64,000 nucleotides of DNA from Nitratireductor alexandrii (GCF_004000215.1 NZ_RBVY01000001.1:310001-374000), one strand, 5' to 3'. Numbered from the stretch's first letter, positions 19,103 through 28,916 are shown. The notes: generated by a model from the sequence alone, not told the origin. Program-made: numbers and translations.

Positions 19103-19534
19103 ATGCGAATCGAAATTCTGGCGGCGGCCGCGTTTGGCGCGATCATGACCGCCGGCGGCACAGCGTCCGCGCAGGATGGCGAGCGTTATTGGGTCGAGAA
19201 GTCGCAGGACGGTTACGTGCGCATGGATCGCCAAACCGGGGAGATGTCCTATTGCAATCAACGGGATGGCCGGCTCGTTTGCCGGCTGGCCGCTGACGAT
19301 CGGCGCGCATTGCAGGACGAGATCGCGCGATTGCAGGACGAGGTCGCGGCAATCGAGGAGCGGCTCGCCTCGCTCGAGAACCGGCCGCGCGAGGAAGGGT
19401 TGCCGAGCGAGGACGAGTTCGAAAAGACGATGGGCTACATGGAGCGTTTCTTCCGTCGCTTCATGGGTATCGTCAAGGAGTTCGAACGCGATCTCGGCGG
19501 CGAACCCGACGACGGCACATCGCAGAAGACCTGA
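19103..19534 (+). CDS. Exported hypothetical protein with coiled coil
   Basis: A 143-residue protein with a signal peptide (MRIEILAAAAFGAIMTAGG, cut near ASA). A short domain YWVEKSQDGYVRMDRQTG with two cysteines (SYCNQ and LVCRL) that could form a disulfide comes next. A charged coiled coil at about residues 70-100 (LQDEIARLQDEVAAIEERLA) follows. The start at 19103 has an ideal GGAGGG ribosome binding site. I do not recognise a named family. The likely location is the periplasm. It is divergent from DUF952-pyrD and convergent with the thioesterase. Confidence 0.75.
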   Translation: MRIEILAAAAFGAIMTAGGTASAQDGERYWVEKSQDGYVRMDRQTGEMSYCNQRDGRLVCRLAADDRRALQDEIARLQDEVAAIEERLASLENRPREEGLPSEDEFEKTMGYMERFFRRFMGIVKEFERDLGGEPDDGTSQKT

Positions 19535-19546
19535 CGGCCGCCGGCG

Positions 19547-20413
19547 TCAATGCCCGCACGCGCTGTCCGTGTCGAGCGTTGCGGGAAGCGCCACGCTCTT
19601 GCGCGTCTGAAGGTCGAGAACCACCGCCACCACCTCGCCGGTCACCAGCGGCGCGCCGTCTGAAAGTCGTTTCATTTCGTGCCGCAGCCGGAAGGTCTTG
19701 CCCGAAAAGGCCGAGGGGCGCGCATAAAGCAGCAGCCCGTCGCCGGCGCGCGCGGCCTGATGGTGGGTGATTTTCATTTCCAGCGCGACGCGGCCGTAAT
19801 TGTGGCGCCGCAGCCAGCGGATGGTTACGCCGCCTTGCTCCCACACATGCGGCGCGGCGTCGGTGAAGCGGGCGACATAAAACTGTTCGGTGAGCCGGCC
19901 GGCAGCGTCGCACTCGCCGGGCAGCGCGATCGAGCGGCTGGCGATCAGCCCGTTTGCCGCGAGCACGGCTTCGCCGGGCATTGGGACGGCGGGCTCGGGC
20001 TCAACGCCGCGCGGCAGCGCGCGCGCCACGGCTGCCGCCGGGACGGCGCGGGTGCCGTCCGCGCCGTTGGGCGTGTCGAGCGCGGTCGCCGCCAGCGCGC
20101 CGGTCTCCAGATTTTCGAGCAGATGCACCACATATCCGCGAAACGGACCGTCGGCGATCGTTCCGCTGAGGATGCGGGTGATGGCGCCGACATGGAGTTC
20201 GGCGTGAAAGCGCACGTGGCGCACATGCGGCAAGGCGCCGTCGAGCGCGCCGCCATGCGTGGCGGCAAAGAATCGCGCCGCCTCGTCGATGCGCTTGAAA
20301 TAGAACTGCACGTTGAGATGGGCGTTCTCGTCGCATTCCCAGGTGTTGACGAAGGCGCGATGCGTTTCGGCAAGCTCGGCCGGCGTCGGCGCAGTCTCGG
20401 CTGTCGTGTCCAC
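19547..20413 (-). CDS. Acyl-CoA thioesterase-like protein with two hot-dog domains
   Basis: A 288-residue protein made of two hot-dog halves, about residues 15-140 and 160-285. Each begins with an ECD motif and an FY motif typical of 4-hydroxybenzoyl-CoA thioesterase-like enzymes (ECDENAHLNVQFYFKR and ECDAAGRLTEQFYVARF). The first half keeps the catalytic Asp-region histidine pattern. The substrate is probably a medium or aromatic acyl-CoA, which is inference. Start is GTG at 20413 with a GGGAGG ribosome binding site. It stands alone between short intergenic stretches. Confidence 0.8.
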   Translation of the reverse strand: MDTTAETAPTPAELAETHRAFVNTWECDENAHLNVQFYFKRIDEAARFFAATHGGALDGALPHVRHVRFHAELHVGAITRILSGTIADGPFRGYVVHLLENLETGALAATALDTPNGADGTRAVPAAAVARALPRGVEPEPAVPMPGEAVLAANGLIASRSIALPGECDAAGRLTEQFYVARFTDAAPHVWEQGGVTIRWLRRHNYGRVALEMKITHHQAARAGDGLLLYARPSAFSGKTFRLRHEMKRLSDGAPLVTGEVVAVVLDLQTRKSVALPATLDTDSACGH

Positions 20414-20536
20414 GAATCCTCCCTCGGTCGATGGCGGGGCGACCCCATGCAGCGGCCCGGCCTGGACGGTCTTCGGACTAGCGCATGATTCGGCTCGCGT
20501 CTGCCAGGATTTGCCTTGCCGTTCACGAAAACCGCG

Positions 20537-20956
20537 CTACGGGCGGATCTGGCTGACGAGGGGCGTTGCCGGGGTGAACGGGGCCGTATCGAAACCCAGT
20601 GCGACCAATCCCATCGAAACGGCGAAAAACCCACAGGCGATCAGGAAGCTGGCGCGGGCGAAGCGGCCATAGACCTCGCGCAGGGTTTTCAGGAACACCA
20701 GCCTGGCTTCGGGGTTTTGCGGTCGGAACTGTTCGGCGAGATTGAGCCAGACCTCGGTTCGTTTCGGATTTTGCGACATGGCGGCCACGGCCTTGAAGGT
20801 GAGGATGCCGGCCATGACCATGGTGGTGATCGCGCCGGAGCGGAAGGCGAGCGCCGGATTGAAGGAAAAAGACAGCATGACGAGCGCGATCGCGATCGCG
20901 CCGAACATGACGGCGCGGCCGATACAGACCATGGCGACTTGACGAATCGGTTCCAT
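20537..20956 (-). CDS. Small membrane protein of unknown function
   Basis: A 139-residue protein with three or four membrane spans (about 13-30, 36-55 and 100-125) around a polar segment, SQNPKRTEVWLNLAEQFRP. I do not recognise the family. ATG at 20956 is the most plausible start; the frame continues to 21022 without a good ribosome binding site. It is divergent from the response regulator at 21203. Confidence 0.65.
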   Translation of the reverse strand: MEPIRQVAMVCIGRAVMFGAIAIALVMLSFSFNPALAFRSGAITTMVMAGILTFKAVAAMSQNPKRTEVWLNLAEQFRPQNPEARLVFLKTLREVYGRFARASFLIACGFFAVSMGLVALGFDTAPFTPATPLVSQIRP

Positions 20957-21202
20957 CAACGGGGTCCGCAGCTCCGAGACGGCACCGACAATGCCCGGTT
21001 TTCCGGCCGGCGCACAAATCACAATCGGGCGACGGGCAACGGCAAACCGTTGCGCCGGCTGTCTTTCGGTGTCCCCGGCAGGGCATGCGGCCGCCCGTTT
21101 GTTGCCCGGTTTGGCCGCGCGGCTTGAAATGGCGTATCATCCCCGCATAATCGGCGCGTCATCCGTTCGGGCAAGGAAACGGAGACAGGGAGGGCCGGGC
21201 GT

Positions 21203-21865
21203 TTGTCTTCAGGCTATACGTTCATCGTCGCGGACGACCATCCGCTGTTTCGTGGCGCGCTGAAACAGGCGCTGGTGTCGATGGACCGCGACATCACCAT
21301 CCTCGAGGCCGGGACCTTTTCGGAAACCAAGGCGGCGGTATGCGGGCGCGACGATGTCGATCTTTTGCTGCTCGATTTGACGATGCCGGGGGCGAGCGGC
21401 CTGTCAGGCCTCGTCGCCCTGCGCGCCATCAATTCGGTCGTGCCGGTGGTTGTGGTGTCGGCGCGTGACGACACCGACACGATCCGGCGGGCGCTGGAGC
21501 TCGGCGCGTCCGGTTTTATCTCCAAATCCGCCAGCATGGACGAAATACGCATCGCCGTGACGACGGTACTCGAAGGCGGGGTTTCGGCCCCGACCGAAGA
21601 GGAGCTCGGTCCGGAATCGGATCCGGAAATCTTCGACCTGATCCGGCGCCTGCGGTCCCTGACACCGCAACAGGCGCGCGTGCTCAATATGCTGGCCGAC
21701 GGGCTGCTCAACAAGCAGATCGCCTACGAACTCGGCGTGTCGGAAGCGACGGTGAAGGCTCACGTTTCCGCAGTGTTGCAAAAGCTCGATGTCGACAGCC
21801 GCACCCAGGCGGTCATCCAGCTTGCCCGGATCGGCGCCGACGCCCTTCTCGCGCCGGAAAACTAG
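21203..21865 (+). CDS. LuxR/NarL-type response regulator (CrbR-like)
   Basis: A 220-residue regulator. The receiver domain at about 6-125 has the acidic pair D11/D12, phosphorylation site D58 (LLLLDLTMPG) and a switch lysine in FISKSAS. The LuxR helix-turn-helix is at about 150-212 (LTPQQARVLNMLADGLLNKQ). Start is TTG at 21203 behind GGGAGGG. It ends five bases before the stop of a large symporter-hybrid histidine kinase on the other strand. That pairing is the arrangement of CrbS/CrbR, which activates acetyl-CoA synthetase in Vibrio and Pseudomonas. Function by analogy: a transcription activator of acetate or alcohol use. Confidence 0.88.
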   Translation: MSSGYTFIVADDHPLFRGALKQALVSMDRDITILEAGTFSETKAAVCGRDDVDLLLLDLTMPGASGLSGLVALRAINSVVPVVVVSARDDTDTIRRALELGASGFISKSASMDEIRIAVTTVLEGGVSAPTEEELGPESDPEIFDLIRRLRSLTPQQARVLNMLADGLLNKQIAYELGVSEATVKAHVSAVLQKLDVDSRTQAVIQLARIGADALLAPEN

Positions 21866-21869
21866 GGAC

Positions 21870-24800
21870 TTATTCGGCCGCGGGGCTGATCCGCTGCCAG
21901 CGCGCCAGCAGGCTGCGCAATTGCGCGGGCTTGATCGGCTTGTTGAGCACCGGCACGTCGATTTCGGTTGCCTGGTCGCGGACGTCGGCGGAGCGGTCCG
22001 CGGTCAGCAAAATTGCCGGGATCGTTTCCTTGTGCAGTTTGCGCAGCGCCTTGACCACGGCCACCCCGTCATCGTCATTGTCGAGGTGATAATCGGCCAG
22101 GATGACGTCGGGGGCGCCGCGCTCGGCGCTGCCGCAGCCGCGATAGGCGGCCAACCCGGTTGCCGTCGTCACGTCGCAGCCCCAGCCCTCGAGAAGCAGG
22201 CGCATGCCGTCCAGAATGCGGTTTTCATTGTCGATGCACAATACGCGTAGCCCGGCCAGCGAGTAGGCCGCGCGCGGTTCGCCCGCCGCCCGTTCCGCCG
22301 CCCGTTCCGCGATTGCGGGCGCAACCGGCAGGATCACCGAAAACACCGTGCCGCGGCCATGATGCGAGCCGATCCTGATCTCGAGCTGCAACACGCGTGC
22401 GATACGGTCGACGATCGACAGGCCGAGACCCAGGCCCTGGGCCTCGCGCGCACCGGCGTCGAGGCGATGGAATTCCCGGAAAACCGTGTTGAGCTGGTCG
22501 GCGGGAATGCCGATCCCCGAATCGAGCACCTGGATTTCGACCAGGTCGCCGCGTCGCCGCGCACCGACCAGCACGGTGCCGTTGCGTGTATATTTGATCG
22601 CATTGGACACGAGGTTCTGCAACAGGCGGCGCATGAGGTTGCGATCGGTGGCCACCGTCAGCGAGGACGGCACGATGCGCAGATCCAGGCCTTTCTCGCG
22701 GGCAAGCGGCAAAAAATCGGTTCCGATCTGGCGCATCAGGCCCTCGAGACGGAAGGCGCTGGCGGCGGGTTTCATCGCACCGGCATCGAGACGGGAAATG
22801 TCGAGCACCGCGCCGAGGATGAATTCGACCGATTCCAGCGAGGAGTCGATCGCCGCTGCTGCGGCCGAAACCGGCTCCTCGCTGGTCCGCTCGATCAGCG
22901 AGGAACAATAAAGCCGCGCCGCATTCAGCGGTTGCAGGATGTCGTGGCCGGCGGCGGCCAGAAACCGCGTTTTGCCGAGATTGGCCTCCTCGGCCAGCAT
23001 CTGCGCCTGGGCAAGCTCCTCGTTGACCCGTGTCAGTTCGCCGGTGCGGTCTGTGACCCGTTGTTCCAGCGTCTCGTTGGCGGCCTTGAGGGCCAGATCG
23101 GCGCGCACGCGCTGGGTGATGTCGGCATAGGTGGCGACGATCCCGCCATCAGGCATCGGATTCGACCGCACTTCGATGATGCGGCCGCTGGTGAGAAGTT
23201 CGATCAACCAGGGCTTGCCGAAACGCGTCAACCGGTCGATCGTGTCGGCCTCCGTGCCGTCGGCGATGTCGCCGCGACTGGCGAGCGCGTCGACGACCTG
23301 GCCGAGCGACACGCCGACGCGGCCGAGCTCGTCCGGCAGGTCGAACAGGGTCCGGAACTGCCGGTTCCAGCAGGTCAGCCGGAAATCGCGGTCGAACACC
23401 GTGATGCCTTCCTCCATCTGGTCGAGCGCGATCTGCAAGAGGTCGCGATTGTGCTGCAGCGCCTCGGAGGCGTCGTCCAGGAGGCGGTAGGCGTCCTTGG
23501 CCGAGGGGTCGTTGCGCTGGAAAAGCAGCGACAGAACCAGCCGCGCCGACGACGAGCCGACGGCACTGGCCAGCAACTGCTCGGAATAGCGGATCAGCGC
23601 CATGTCGGCCTGCTCGTTGCCGGAAATCCGCCGGCCCTCCGAGCGGGCGAAGCTCTCGAAGGAGCGTTCGGTACGTTCGACGCCGAGATAACGCGAGATC
23701 GTGTCTTTGAGGTCGTTGACCGTGACCGCGGTGCGAAAGCGGCGCAGGCTCGGCATCGGACTGACGTCGCGCGGCACGAAGATCGAGGCCTGAATGCGCT
23801 CCAGCGGCACGGCCTGCCGCGACAGCGAGCCGAACACGAAACCGATCGTGTTGAGCAGCAGGCTCCAGAACGTGCCGTGGTTGAGCGGCTCGGCTTCAAC
23901 GCCGAACAGCGCCTGCGGGCGCAGCGCCTCCAGGCCGAACAGCCCATTGACGATAATGTCGGTGTCGGGCGGCGCGATTGACGGCAATAAAAGCGTGTAA
24001 AACCAAGTCAAGATACCGACCGTCATGCCGATCAGGGCGCCGCGCGCATTGGCGCCGCGCCAGAACAGCCCGCCGAAGAAGGACGGTGCGAACTGGGCGA
24101 TGGCGGCGAACGACATCAGCCCGATCGAGGCCAGACGCGTATTGTAGGTCGATTCCCGGTAATAGAGAAACGCCACGAACAGGATGCAGAAGATCGCCGC
24201 GCGCCGGACATTGAGGATGACGGTCGTCCAGTCTTCGTGCTCGCGCCTTCCATGCGTCAAAAGCCGGCGAAACATAAGCGGAATGACGAGATCGTTGGAA
24301 ATCATGATCGACAGCGCGACGCTGGCCACGATCACCATGGCCGTGGCTGCCGACAAACCGCCGATAAAGGCGATCATCGCCAGCAGATCGTGGCCGCTCA
24401 TCAGCGGCAGCGACAGCACGTAGAGGTCCGCGCTCGTCTGCCCGCCGACGACGGCCAGCCCGGCAAACGCGATCGGCAGCACAAACAGGTTGATCGCCAC
24501 CAGATAGGCCGGAAACACCCAGCTCGCGCGGCGCAGCTCCGTCTCGCTGCGGTTTTCAACGATCATCACGTAGAACTGGCGCGGCAACATGATGATGGCG
24601 AACGCGCTCAGGCCCGTCAGCACGAACCAGGTGGCAAGCGAGGTCGGATAGGCCAGCGCCGCGTCGACTGCGGCATCGGCGGCGACCATGTCGATCAGCC
24701 CGCCGGCGCCGTCGAACAGCACGAACGCGACCATGGCGCCGAGCGCCAGGAAGGCGGCGAGCTTGACCACTGATTCGACCGCGACCGCCAGCACCAGCCC

Positions 24801-25370
24801 GTCCTGGTGTTCGGTCGCGTCGGAGTGGCGCGTGCCGAACAGAACGGCGAAAAGTGCCAGAAGCAGTGCGACCAGCAGCGAGATGTCGCCGAGGAACAGG
24901 TCGATGGCCGGCGGCGCGCCGTTATAGTGCTCGACCATCAGGCTGACGGAACCCGAGATGGCCTTCAACTGCAGCGCGATATAGGGAACCGCCCCGACGG
25001 TGGCGATGAGCGTGGCGATCGCCGCGACCGCGAAACTCTTGCCGTAGCGCGCCGACAGGAAGTCGGCGATCGAGGTGATCTTCTCGGCTTTCGACAGGCG
25101 GATGATCCGGCGCAGTAGCGGAAATCCGAACAGGAACACCAGCGTCGGGCCGATATAGATGGCGATGAACTCGAAGCCGCGCTCGCTCGCCAGCCCGACC
25201 GAGCCGAAAAAGGTCCATGAGGTGCAATAGATCGCCAGGCTGAGCGCGTAGATGATCGGGCGCGAGCGCATCGTGTCGCGATTGGCGGCGCGTCGGTCGC
25301 CGATGCTGGCAATCGCAAACAGCATGGTGACATAGGCGATGGCGATGATAACGACGACCCAACCGCTCAA
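21870..25370 (-). CDS. Hybrid sensor histidine kinase with sodium:solute symporter domain (CrbS-like)
   Basis: An 1166-residue fusion. Residues 1 to about 520 form a sodium:solute symporter-like module of about 13 membrane spans. A PAS domain lies at about 645-760, a coiled coil next, then the kinase with H809 in GHDILQPLNAARL. The ATP-binding region has an NLVSNAIKYT N-box and a GLGLGLSIV G-box, and a C-terminal receiver has its Asp in ILADYHLDND. Start is TTG at 25370 with GGGAGGTGG upstream. Architecture and the neighbouring LuxR-type regulator match CrbS. The symporter part may sense or move acetate-like substrates. Its receiver implies a phosphorelay step not needed for the regulator alone. 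Confidence 0.92.
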   Translation of the reverse strand: MSGWVVVIIAIAYVTMLFAIASIGDRRAANRDTMRSRPIIYALSLAIYCTSWTFFGSVGLASERGFEFIAIYIGPTLVFLFGFPLLRRIIRLSKAEKITSIADFLSARYGKSFAVAAIATLIATVGAVPYIALQLKAISGSVSLMVEHYNGAPPAIDLFLGDISLLVALLLALFAVLFGTRHSDATEHQDGLVLAVAVESVVKLAAFLALGAMVAFVLFDGAGGLIDMVAADAAVDAALAYPTSLATWFVLTGLSAFAIIMLPRQFYVMIVENRSETELRRASWVFPAYLVAINLFVLPIAFAGLAVVGGQTSADLYVLSLPLMSGHDLLAMIAFIGGLSAATAMVIVASVALSIMISNDLVIPLMFRRLLTHGRREHEDWTTVILNVRRAAIFCILFVAFLYYRESTYNTRLASIGLMSFAAIAQFAPSFFGGLFWRGANARGALIGMTVGILTWFYTLLLPSIAPPDTDIIVNGLFGLEALRPQALFGVEAEPLNHGTFWSLLLNTIGFVFGSLSRQAVPLERIQASIFVPRDVSPMPSLRRFRTAVTVNDLKDTISRYLGVERTERSFESFARSEGRRISGNEQADMALIRYSEQLLASAVGSSSARLVLSLLFQRNDPSAKDAYRLLDDASEALQHNRDLLQIALDQMEEGITVFDRDFRLTCWNRQFRTLFDLPDELGRVGVSLGQVVDALASRGDIADGTEADTIDRLTRFGKPWLIELLTSGRIIEVRSNPMPDGGIVATYADITQRVRADLALKAANETLEQRVTDRTGELTRVNEELAQAQMLAEEANLGKTRFLAAAGHDILQPLNAARLYCSSLIERTSEEPVSAAAAAIDSSLESVEFILGAVLDISRLDAGAMKPAASAFRLEGLMRQIGTDFLPLAREKGLDLRIVPSSLTVATDRNLMRRLLQNLVSNAIKYTRNGTVLVGARRRGDLVEIQVLDSGIGIPADQLNTVFREFHRLDAGAREAQGLGLGLSIVDRIARVLQLEIRIGSHHGRGTVFSVILPVAPAIAERAAERAAGEPRAAYSLAGLRVLCIDNENRILDGMRLLLEGWGCDVTTATGLAAYRGCGSAERGAPDVILADYHLDNDDDGVAVVKALRKLHKETIPAILLTADRSADVRDQATEIDVPVLNKPIKPAQLRSLLARWQRISPAAE

Positions 25371-25591
25371 CGACGTTCCACCTCCCGTCCCTGTCGTGCG
25401 ATCATGATCGGCAGCGTTTCACCGCGGCGGCGAAATTGCAATTGATGCTTTGGAGGCACAGCCACCTGGCCGTGATGGCAACGGCGCCGATTTGTGCCGC
25501 GGTCGGCATTTTCTTTGAGCCGCCCGCCAGTATAGTCACTGTCGGCGGCGCGCTCGCGCGGCCGGGGGATTCGGCGTTAGGAGAATAGTAT

Positions 25592-26017
25592 ATGCTGAAG
25601 GAATTTAAGGAGTTCGTCGCCAAGGGCAATGTCATGGACCTTGCCGTCGGCGTCATCATCGGCGGTGCGTTCGCGCTGATCGTGAAATCGCTGACCGACG
25701 ATATCATTATGCCGATCGTGGGGGCGATTTTCGGCGGTTTCGACTTTTCCGACTATTTCGTGCCGCTGTCGTCGAGCGTTACCGCCGCGACGCTGGACGC
25801 GGCGCGCGAGCAAGGTGCCGTACTCGCCTACGGTAATTTTATCACCGTGCTGCTCAATTTCCTGATCCTGGCCTGGATCATCTTCCTGATGGTCAAGGCG
25901 GTCAACAATCTGCGTCGCCGACTGGAGGCCGAAAAGGAAGCTGCTCCGCCGCCGGCGCCTCCGGCCGACGTGAAGTTGCTGACCGAGATCCGCGACCTGT
26001 TGGCCAAGGGCAAATAG
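25592..26017 (+). CDS. mscL: Large-conductance mechanosensitive channel
   Basis: A 141-residue inner-membrane channel that opens under membrane tension to release solutes on osmotic downshock. The N-terminal amphipathic helix ([20 protein letters not shown]), first span (about 15-45, [15 protein letters not shown]), periplasmic loop, second span (about 74-100) and cytoplasmic helix (about 120-140) are all in place at the usual length. Start is ATG at 25592 behind AGGAG. Confidence 0.97.
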   Translation: MLKEFKEFVAKGNVMDLAVGVIIGGAFALIVKSLTDDIIMPIVGAIFGGFDFSDYFVPLSSSVTAATLDAAREQGAVLAYGNFITVLLNFLILAWIIFLMVKAVNNLRRRLEAEKEAAPPPAPPADVKLLTEIRDLLAKGK

Positions 26018-26194
26018 GCGCGGCGAGAAGGAGGTTGTGCGGGCGGCGAACCGACCTGGGCGGTTTTCGCTATATCCCGTGCGACAGCAGCAAGACGATT
26101 ATGGCGGCCAGACAGCCGCCGCCATGATCTAGCGCATTGGCGCGGCGCAAGGGCCTGCCGCGCCGGTTTGGTTGATTGTTTGCCGGAGCCGGAC

Positions 26195-27367
26195 GTGTCG
26201 TCGAAGCTTTTTCATCACCTGCGCGATGAAGCGCGGCGTGCGCCCGAAAGCGGCATCACCGCCGTTATCGGTCATGGTCGCGGCCGCCCGGGTCTCATTC
26301 CACTCTGGGTCGGGGAAGGGGATCTGGCCACGCCCGGTTTCATCTGCGACGCGGCCGTCGACAGCCTGCGCGGCGGCGACACGTTTTACACCTGGCAGCG
26401 CGGCATCCCGGAGCTGCGCGCCGCGCTCGCCGCCTATTACCGGCGTCAGTTCGGAGCGGATTTCTCCGACGAGGAGTTCATCGTCACCGGCGGCGGCATG
26501 CATGCCATCCTGCTCGCGTTGCAGGCGCTGGCCGGCCATGGCGACGAGGTCGTTTATATCGCGCCGGCCTGGCCGAATTTCGCCGCCGCTGCCGAAATCG
26601 CCGGCGCGCGTGCCGTGCCGGTCGAGCTCGACCTGTCGGAGAATGGCTGGACGCTGGACCTGGCCCGGCTGGAGGCGGCGATCACCCCGCGCAGCCGTGC
26701 CATATTCGTCAACTCGCCGTCGAACCCGACCGGCTGGACCGCGGACAGGTCGACGCTGGAACAGCTGCGCGACATCGCCCGCCGCAAGGGGCTTTGGCTG
26801 ATCGCCGACGAGATCTATTCGCGCTTCCACTATGACGATGCGCGCGCGCCGTCTTTCCTCGACGTGACGCAGGCCGGCGACAGCATCCTGTTCGTCAACA
26901 GTTTTTCCAAGAACTGGGCAATGACCGGCTGGCGGATCGGCTGGTTGCGAATTCCGCCGCATTTGCAGCAACTGTTCGAAAACCTGGTGCAATATTCCAA
27001 TTCCGGAGTGCCGCATTTCCTGCAGCGCGGCGCGGTTGCGGCGCTGGAACAGGGCGACGCCTTCGTGGACGAACAGGTTGAACGCGCGCGCACCGCCCGC
27101 GACCGTATCTGCCGCGCCTTGACGGCGACCGGGCGGGTGCGGCTGGCGGTGCCCGAAGGCGCGTTCTATCTCTTCTTCGGTATCGCCGGAGTGACGGATT
27201 CGCACCGCGCCGCGCTCGACATTATCGACGAAGCCAATGTCGGCCTGGCACCGGGCGCGGCGTTCGGCGCCGGCGGCGAAGGGTTTTTCCGCTTGTGCTT
27301 CCACCGGCGTCTCGACCATGTCGAGGAGGCTGCGGCACGGCTTGCGGACTGGATCGTCGCGCGCTAG
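26195..27367 (+). CDS. PLP-dependent class I/II aminotransferase
   Basis: A 390-residue aminotransferase of the aspartate-aminotransferase fold. The PLP lysine is in NSFSKNWAMTGWRIGW, with substrate-binding arginine in the same segment. The NSPSNPTGW turn and the DEIYSRFHYD motif are also present. The GTG at 26195 gives a start (VSSKLFHHLRDEARRAPESG) that matches homologues as I remember them and has GGAG upstream; an in-frame TTG at 26168 is possible. The amino-group donor and acceptor cannot be assigned. It is a single gene between mscL and galE. Confidence 0.88.
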   Translation: MSSKLFHHLRDEARRAPESGITAVIGHGRGRPGLIPLWVGEGDLATPGFICDAAVDSLRGGDTFYTWQRGIPELRAALAAYYRRQFGADFSDEEFIVTGGGMHAILLALQALAGHGDEVVYIAPAWPNFAAAAEIAGARAVPVELDLSENGWTLDLARLEAAITPRSRAIFVNSPSNPTGWTADRSTLEQLRDIARRKGLWLIADEIYSRFHYDDARAPSFLDVTQAGDSILFVNSFSKNWAMTGWRIGWLRIPPHLQQLFENLVQYSNSGVPHFLQRGAVAALEQGDAFVDEQVERARTARDRICRALTATGRVRLAVPEGAFYLFFGIAGVTDSHRAALDIIDEANVGLAPGAAFGAGGEGFFRLCFHRRLDHVEEAAARLADWIVAR

Positions 27368-27589
27368 CGCCGGGCGTCGGGCCACATCCCGCCCGGGCCC
27401 GCCGGCGGTGCCGTCTTAACCTTCCGCTAGGGCAAAGCTGCGCATGATGCGCGATGACCGCGCTGCATTCAGGTTCTGGCGTATTGTTGAATCGCGGATT
27501 TTCACCGGCGTGCGGCGGACCGCCCACGCGTCGCTGCGCCATTGCCGATGCCGCCCGGAGACAGAGGCGAGCCAAACGGGGGTAGGGCG

Positions 27590-28582
27590 ATGGCGGTGCT
27601 TATCACCGGCGGAGCCGGCTATATCGGCAGTCACATGGTCTGGGAATTGCTCGACCACGGCGAGGACGTCGTCGTCGTCGACAATCTGGCGAGCGGTTTC
27701 GAATGGGCCGTCGCGCCCGAGGCGGCGTTTTATCGGGGCGATGTCGCCGATTCAGCGCTCGTGCGGCGCGTGATCGCGGCACACGGGATCGAGGCGGTGA
27801 TCCATTTCGCCGGATCCGTGGTGGTCCCCGACTCCGTCGTCAGGCCGTTGGCCTACTACGAAAACAACACCTGCAAGTCGCGGGCCCTGATCGAGAGTGC
27901 CGTCGACGGCGGCGTGCGCCATTTCATCTTTTCGTCGACCGCCGCGGTCTATGCCGCCGGCGGCGTCGAGCCGCTCGACGAGAACGCGCTGGTCGCCCCG
28001 CAAACGCCTTACGGCATGTCGAAGCTGATGGTCGAGCAGATCCTGTGCGATGTTGCCGTTGCCCATCCCCTCGACTACGCCGCCTTGCGCTACTTCAACG
28101 TCGCCGGGGCCGATCCGAAGGGGCGCGCGGGCCAGTCAACGGCGGGCGCCACCCATTTGGTCAAAGTCGTCTGCGAGGCCGCGCTCGGCAAGCGCAACCA
28201 TGTCGATATTTTCGGCACCGATTACGATACCAGGGACGGAACCGGCGTGCGCGACTTCATCCACGTCAGCGACCTGGTGCGTCTGCATCGGCTCGCCCTG
28301 CAGCGCCTGCGCGCCGGCGGCGGAAGTCTGATCGCCAATTGCGGCTATGGCCATGGCTATTCCGTGCGCGAGGTGATCGAAAGCGCCAAAAAGATCTCCG
28401 GCCGCGACTTTGCAGTCCGCGAGGCCGCGCGGCGCCCGGGCGACCTCGCCAGCGTCATTGCCGATGCCGCGCGCGCGCGCAAGGAGCTCAAATGGGCACC
28501 GGGCTTCGACGATCTCGACGAGATCGTGGAATCCGCGCTCGCCTGGGAAGATGACCTGTCGCGCAAGAATTCGGCCGCCTGA
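27590..28582 (+). CDS. galE: UDP-glucose 4-epimerase
   Basis: A 330-residue short-chain dehydrogenase-type enzyme that interconverts UDP-glucose and UDP-galactose for polysaccharide synthesis. The NAD-binding GGAGYIGSHM motif is at residues 7-16. The catalytic Ser/Thr stretch SSTAAVYA and the YxxxK pair (TPYGMSKLMVEQI) are intact, as is the RDFIHVSDL segment. The frame starts at 27542, but the ATG at 27590 has a GGGGGTAGGG ribosome binding site. A terminator follows at 28702-28727. Confidence 0.95.
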   Translation: MAVLITGGAGYIGSHMVWELLDHGEDVVVVDNLASGFEWAVAPEAAFYRGDVADSALVRRVIAAHGIEAVIHFAGSVVVPDSVVRPLAYYENNTCKSRALIESAVDGGVRHFIFSSTAAVYAAGGVEPLDENALVAPQTPYGMSKLMVEQILCDVAVAHPLDYAALRYFNVAGADPKGRAGQSTAGATHLVKVVCEAALGKRNHVDIFGTDYDTRDGTGVRDFIHVSDLVRLHRLALQRLRAGGGSLIANCGYGHGYSVREVIESAKKISGRDFAVREAARRPGDLASVIADAARARKELKWAPGFDDLDEIVESALAWEDDLSRKNSAA

Positions 28583-28701
28583 CCGCGGTGCCGTTCGGCC
28601 GCAGGCCTTCACATTTCGGTAATCATCCCCATATAGGGTCCAAGCAGATTGCTTCCATCGCCGACCACGGATGTACTGGCGGGATGTTGAGGCAGTGGAG
28701 A

Positions 28702-28727
28702 AAGGTCGGGTTTGCCCCGGCCTTTTT
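28702..28727 (+). terminator. Rho-independent terminator, probably bidirectional
   Basis: The stem AAGGTCGGG / CCCCGGCCTT (one G-T pair) with a TTTG loop is followed by TTT on the plus strand, about 120 bases after galE. The reverse complement also ends in a short TTTCT run, so it could also end the tRNA-Thr transcript coming from the right. Confidence 0.75.
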
Positions 28728-28841
28728 CGTTTTTTGCGCGGTTTTTCCGGCCAGGCATGCGGGGTGCGCGCGCGGCTGGCCTTTGGCCACGACCGGCAAC
28801 CGTGCGGGAAAAGCGCTCGAAACCAAGGGAAGTTATGCGTC

Positions 28842-28916
28842 TGGTGCTGCCGGAGAGATTTGAACTCTCGGCCTCTCCCTTACCAAGGGAGTGCTCTACC
28901 CCTGAGCTACGGCAGC
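28842..28916 (-). tRNA. tRNA-Thr(GGT)
   Basis: A full cloverleaf on the minus strand. The acceptor stem is GCTGCCG/CGGCAGC, the D arm contains TAGCTCAGGGGTAGAGCA, and the anticodon stem CTCCC/GGGAG holds loop TTGGTAA with anticodon GGT. The T arm contains GTTCAAATC, and CCA is encoded. It reads Thr ACC/ACU codons. The flanks on both sides (28583-28841 and 28917-29092) hold no other gene that I can see, apart from the terminator at 28702-28727. Confidence 0.97.
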
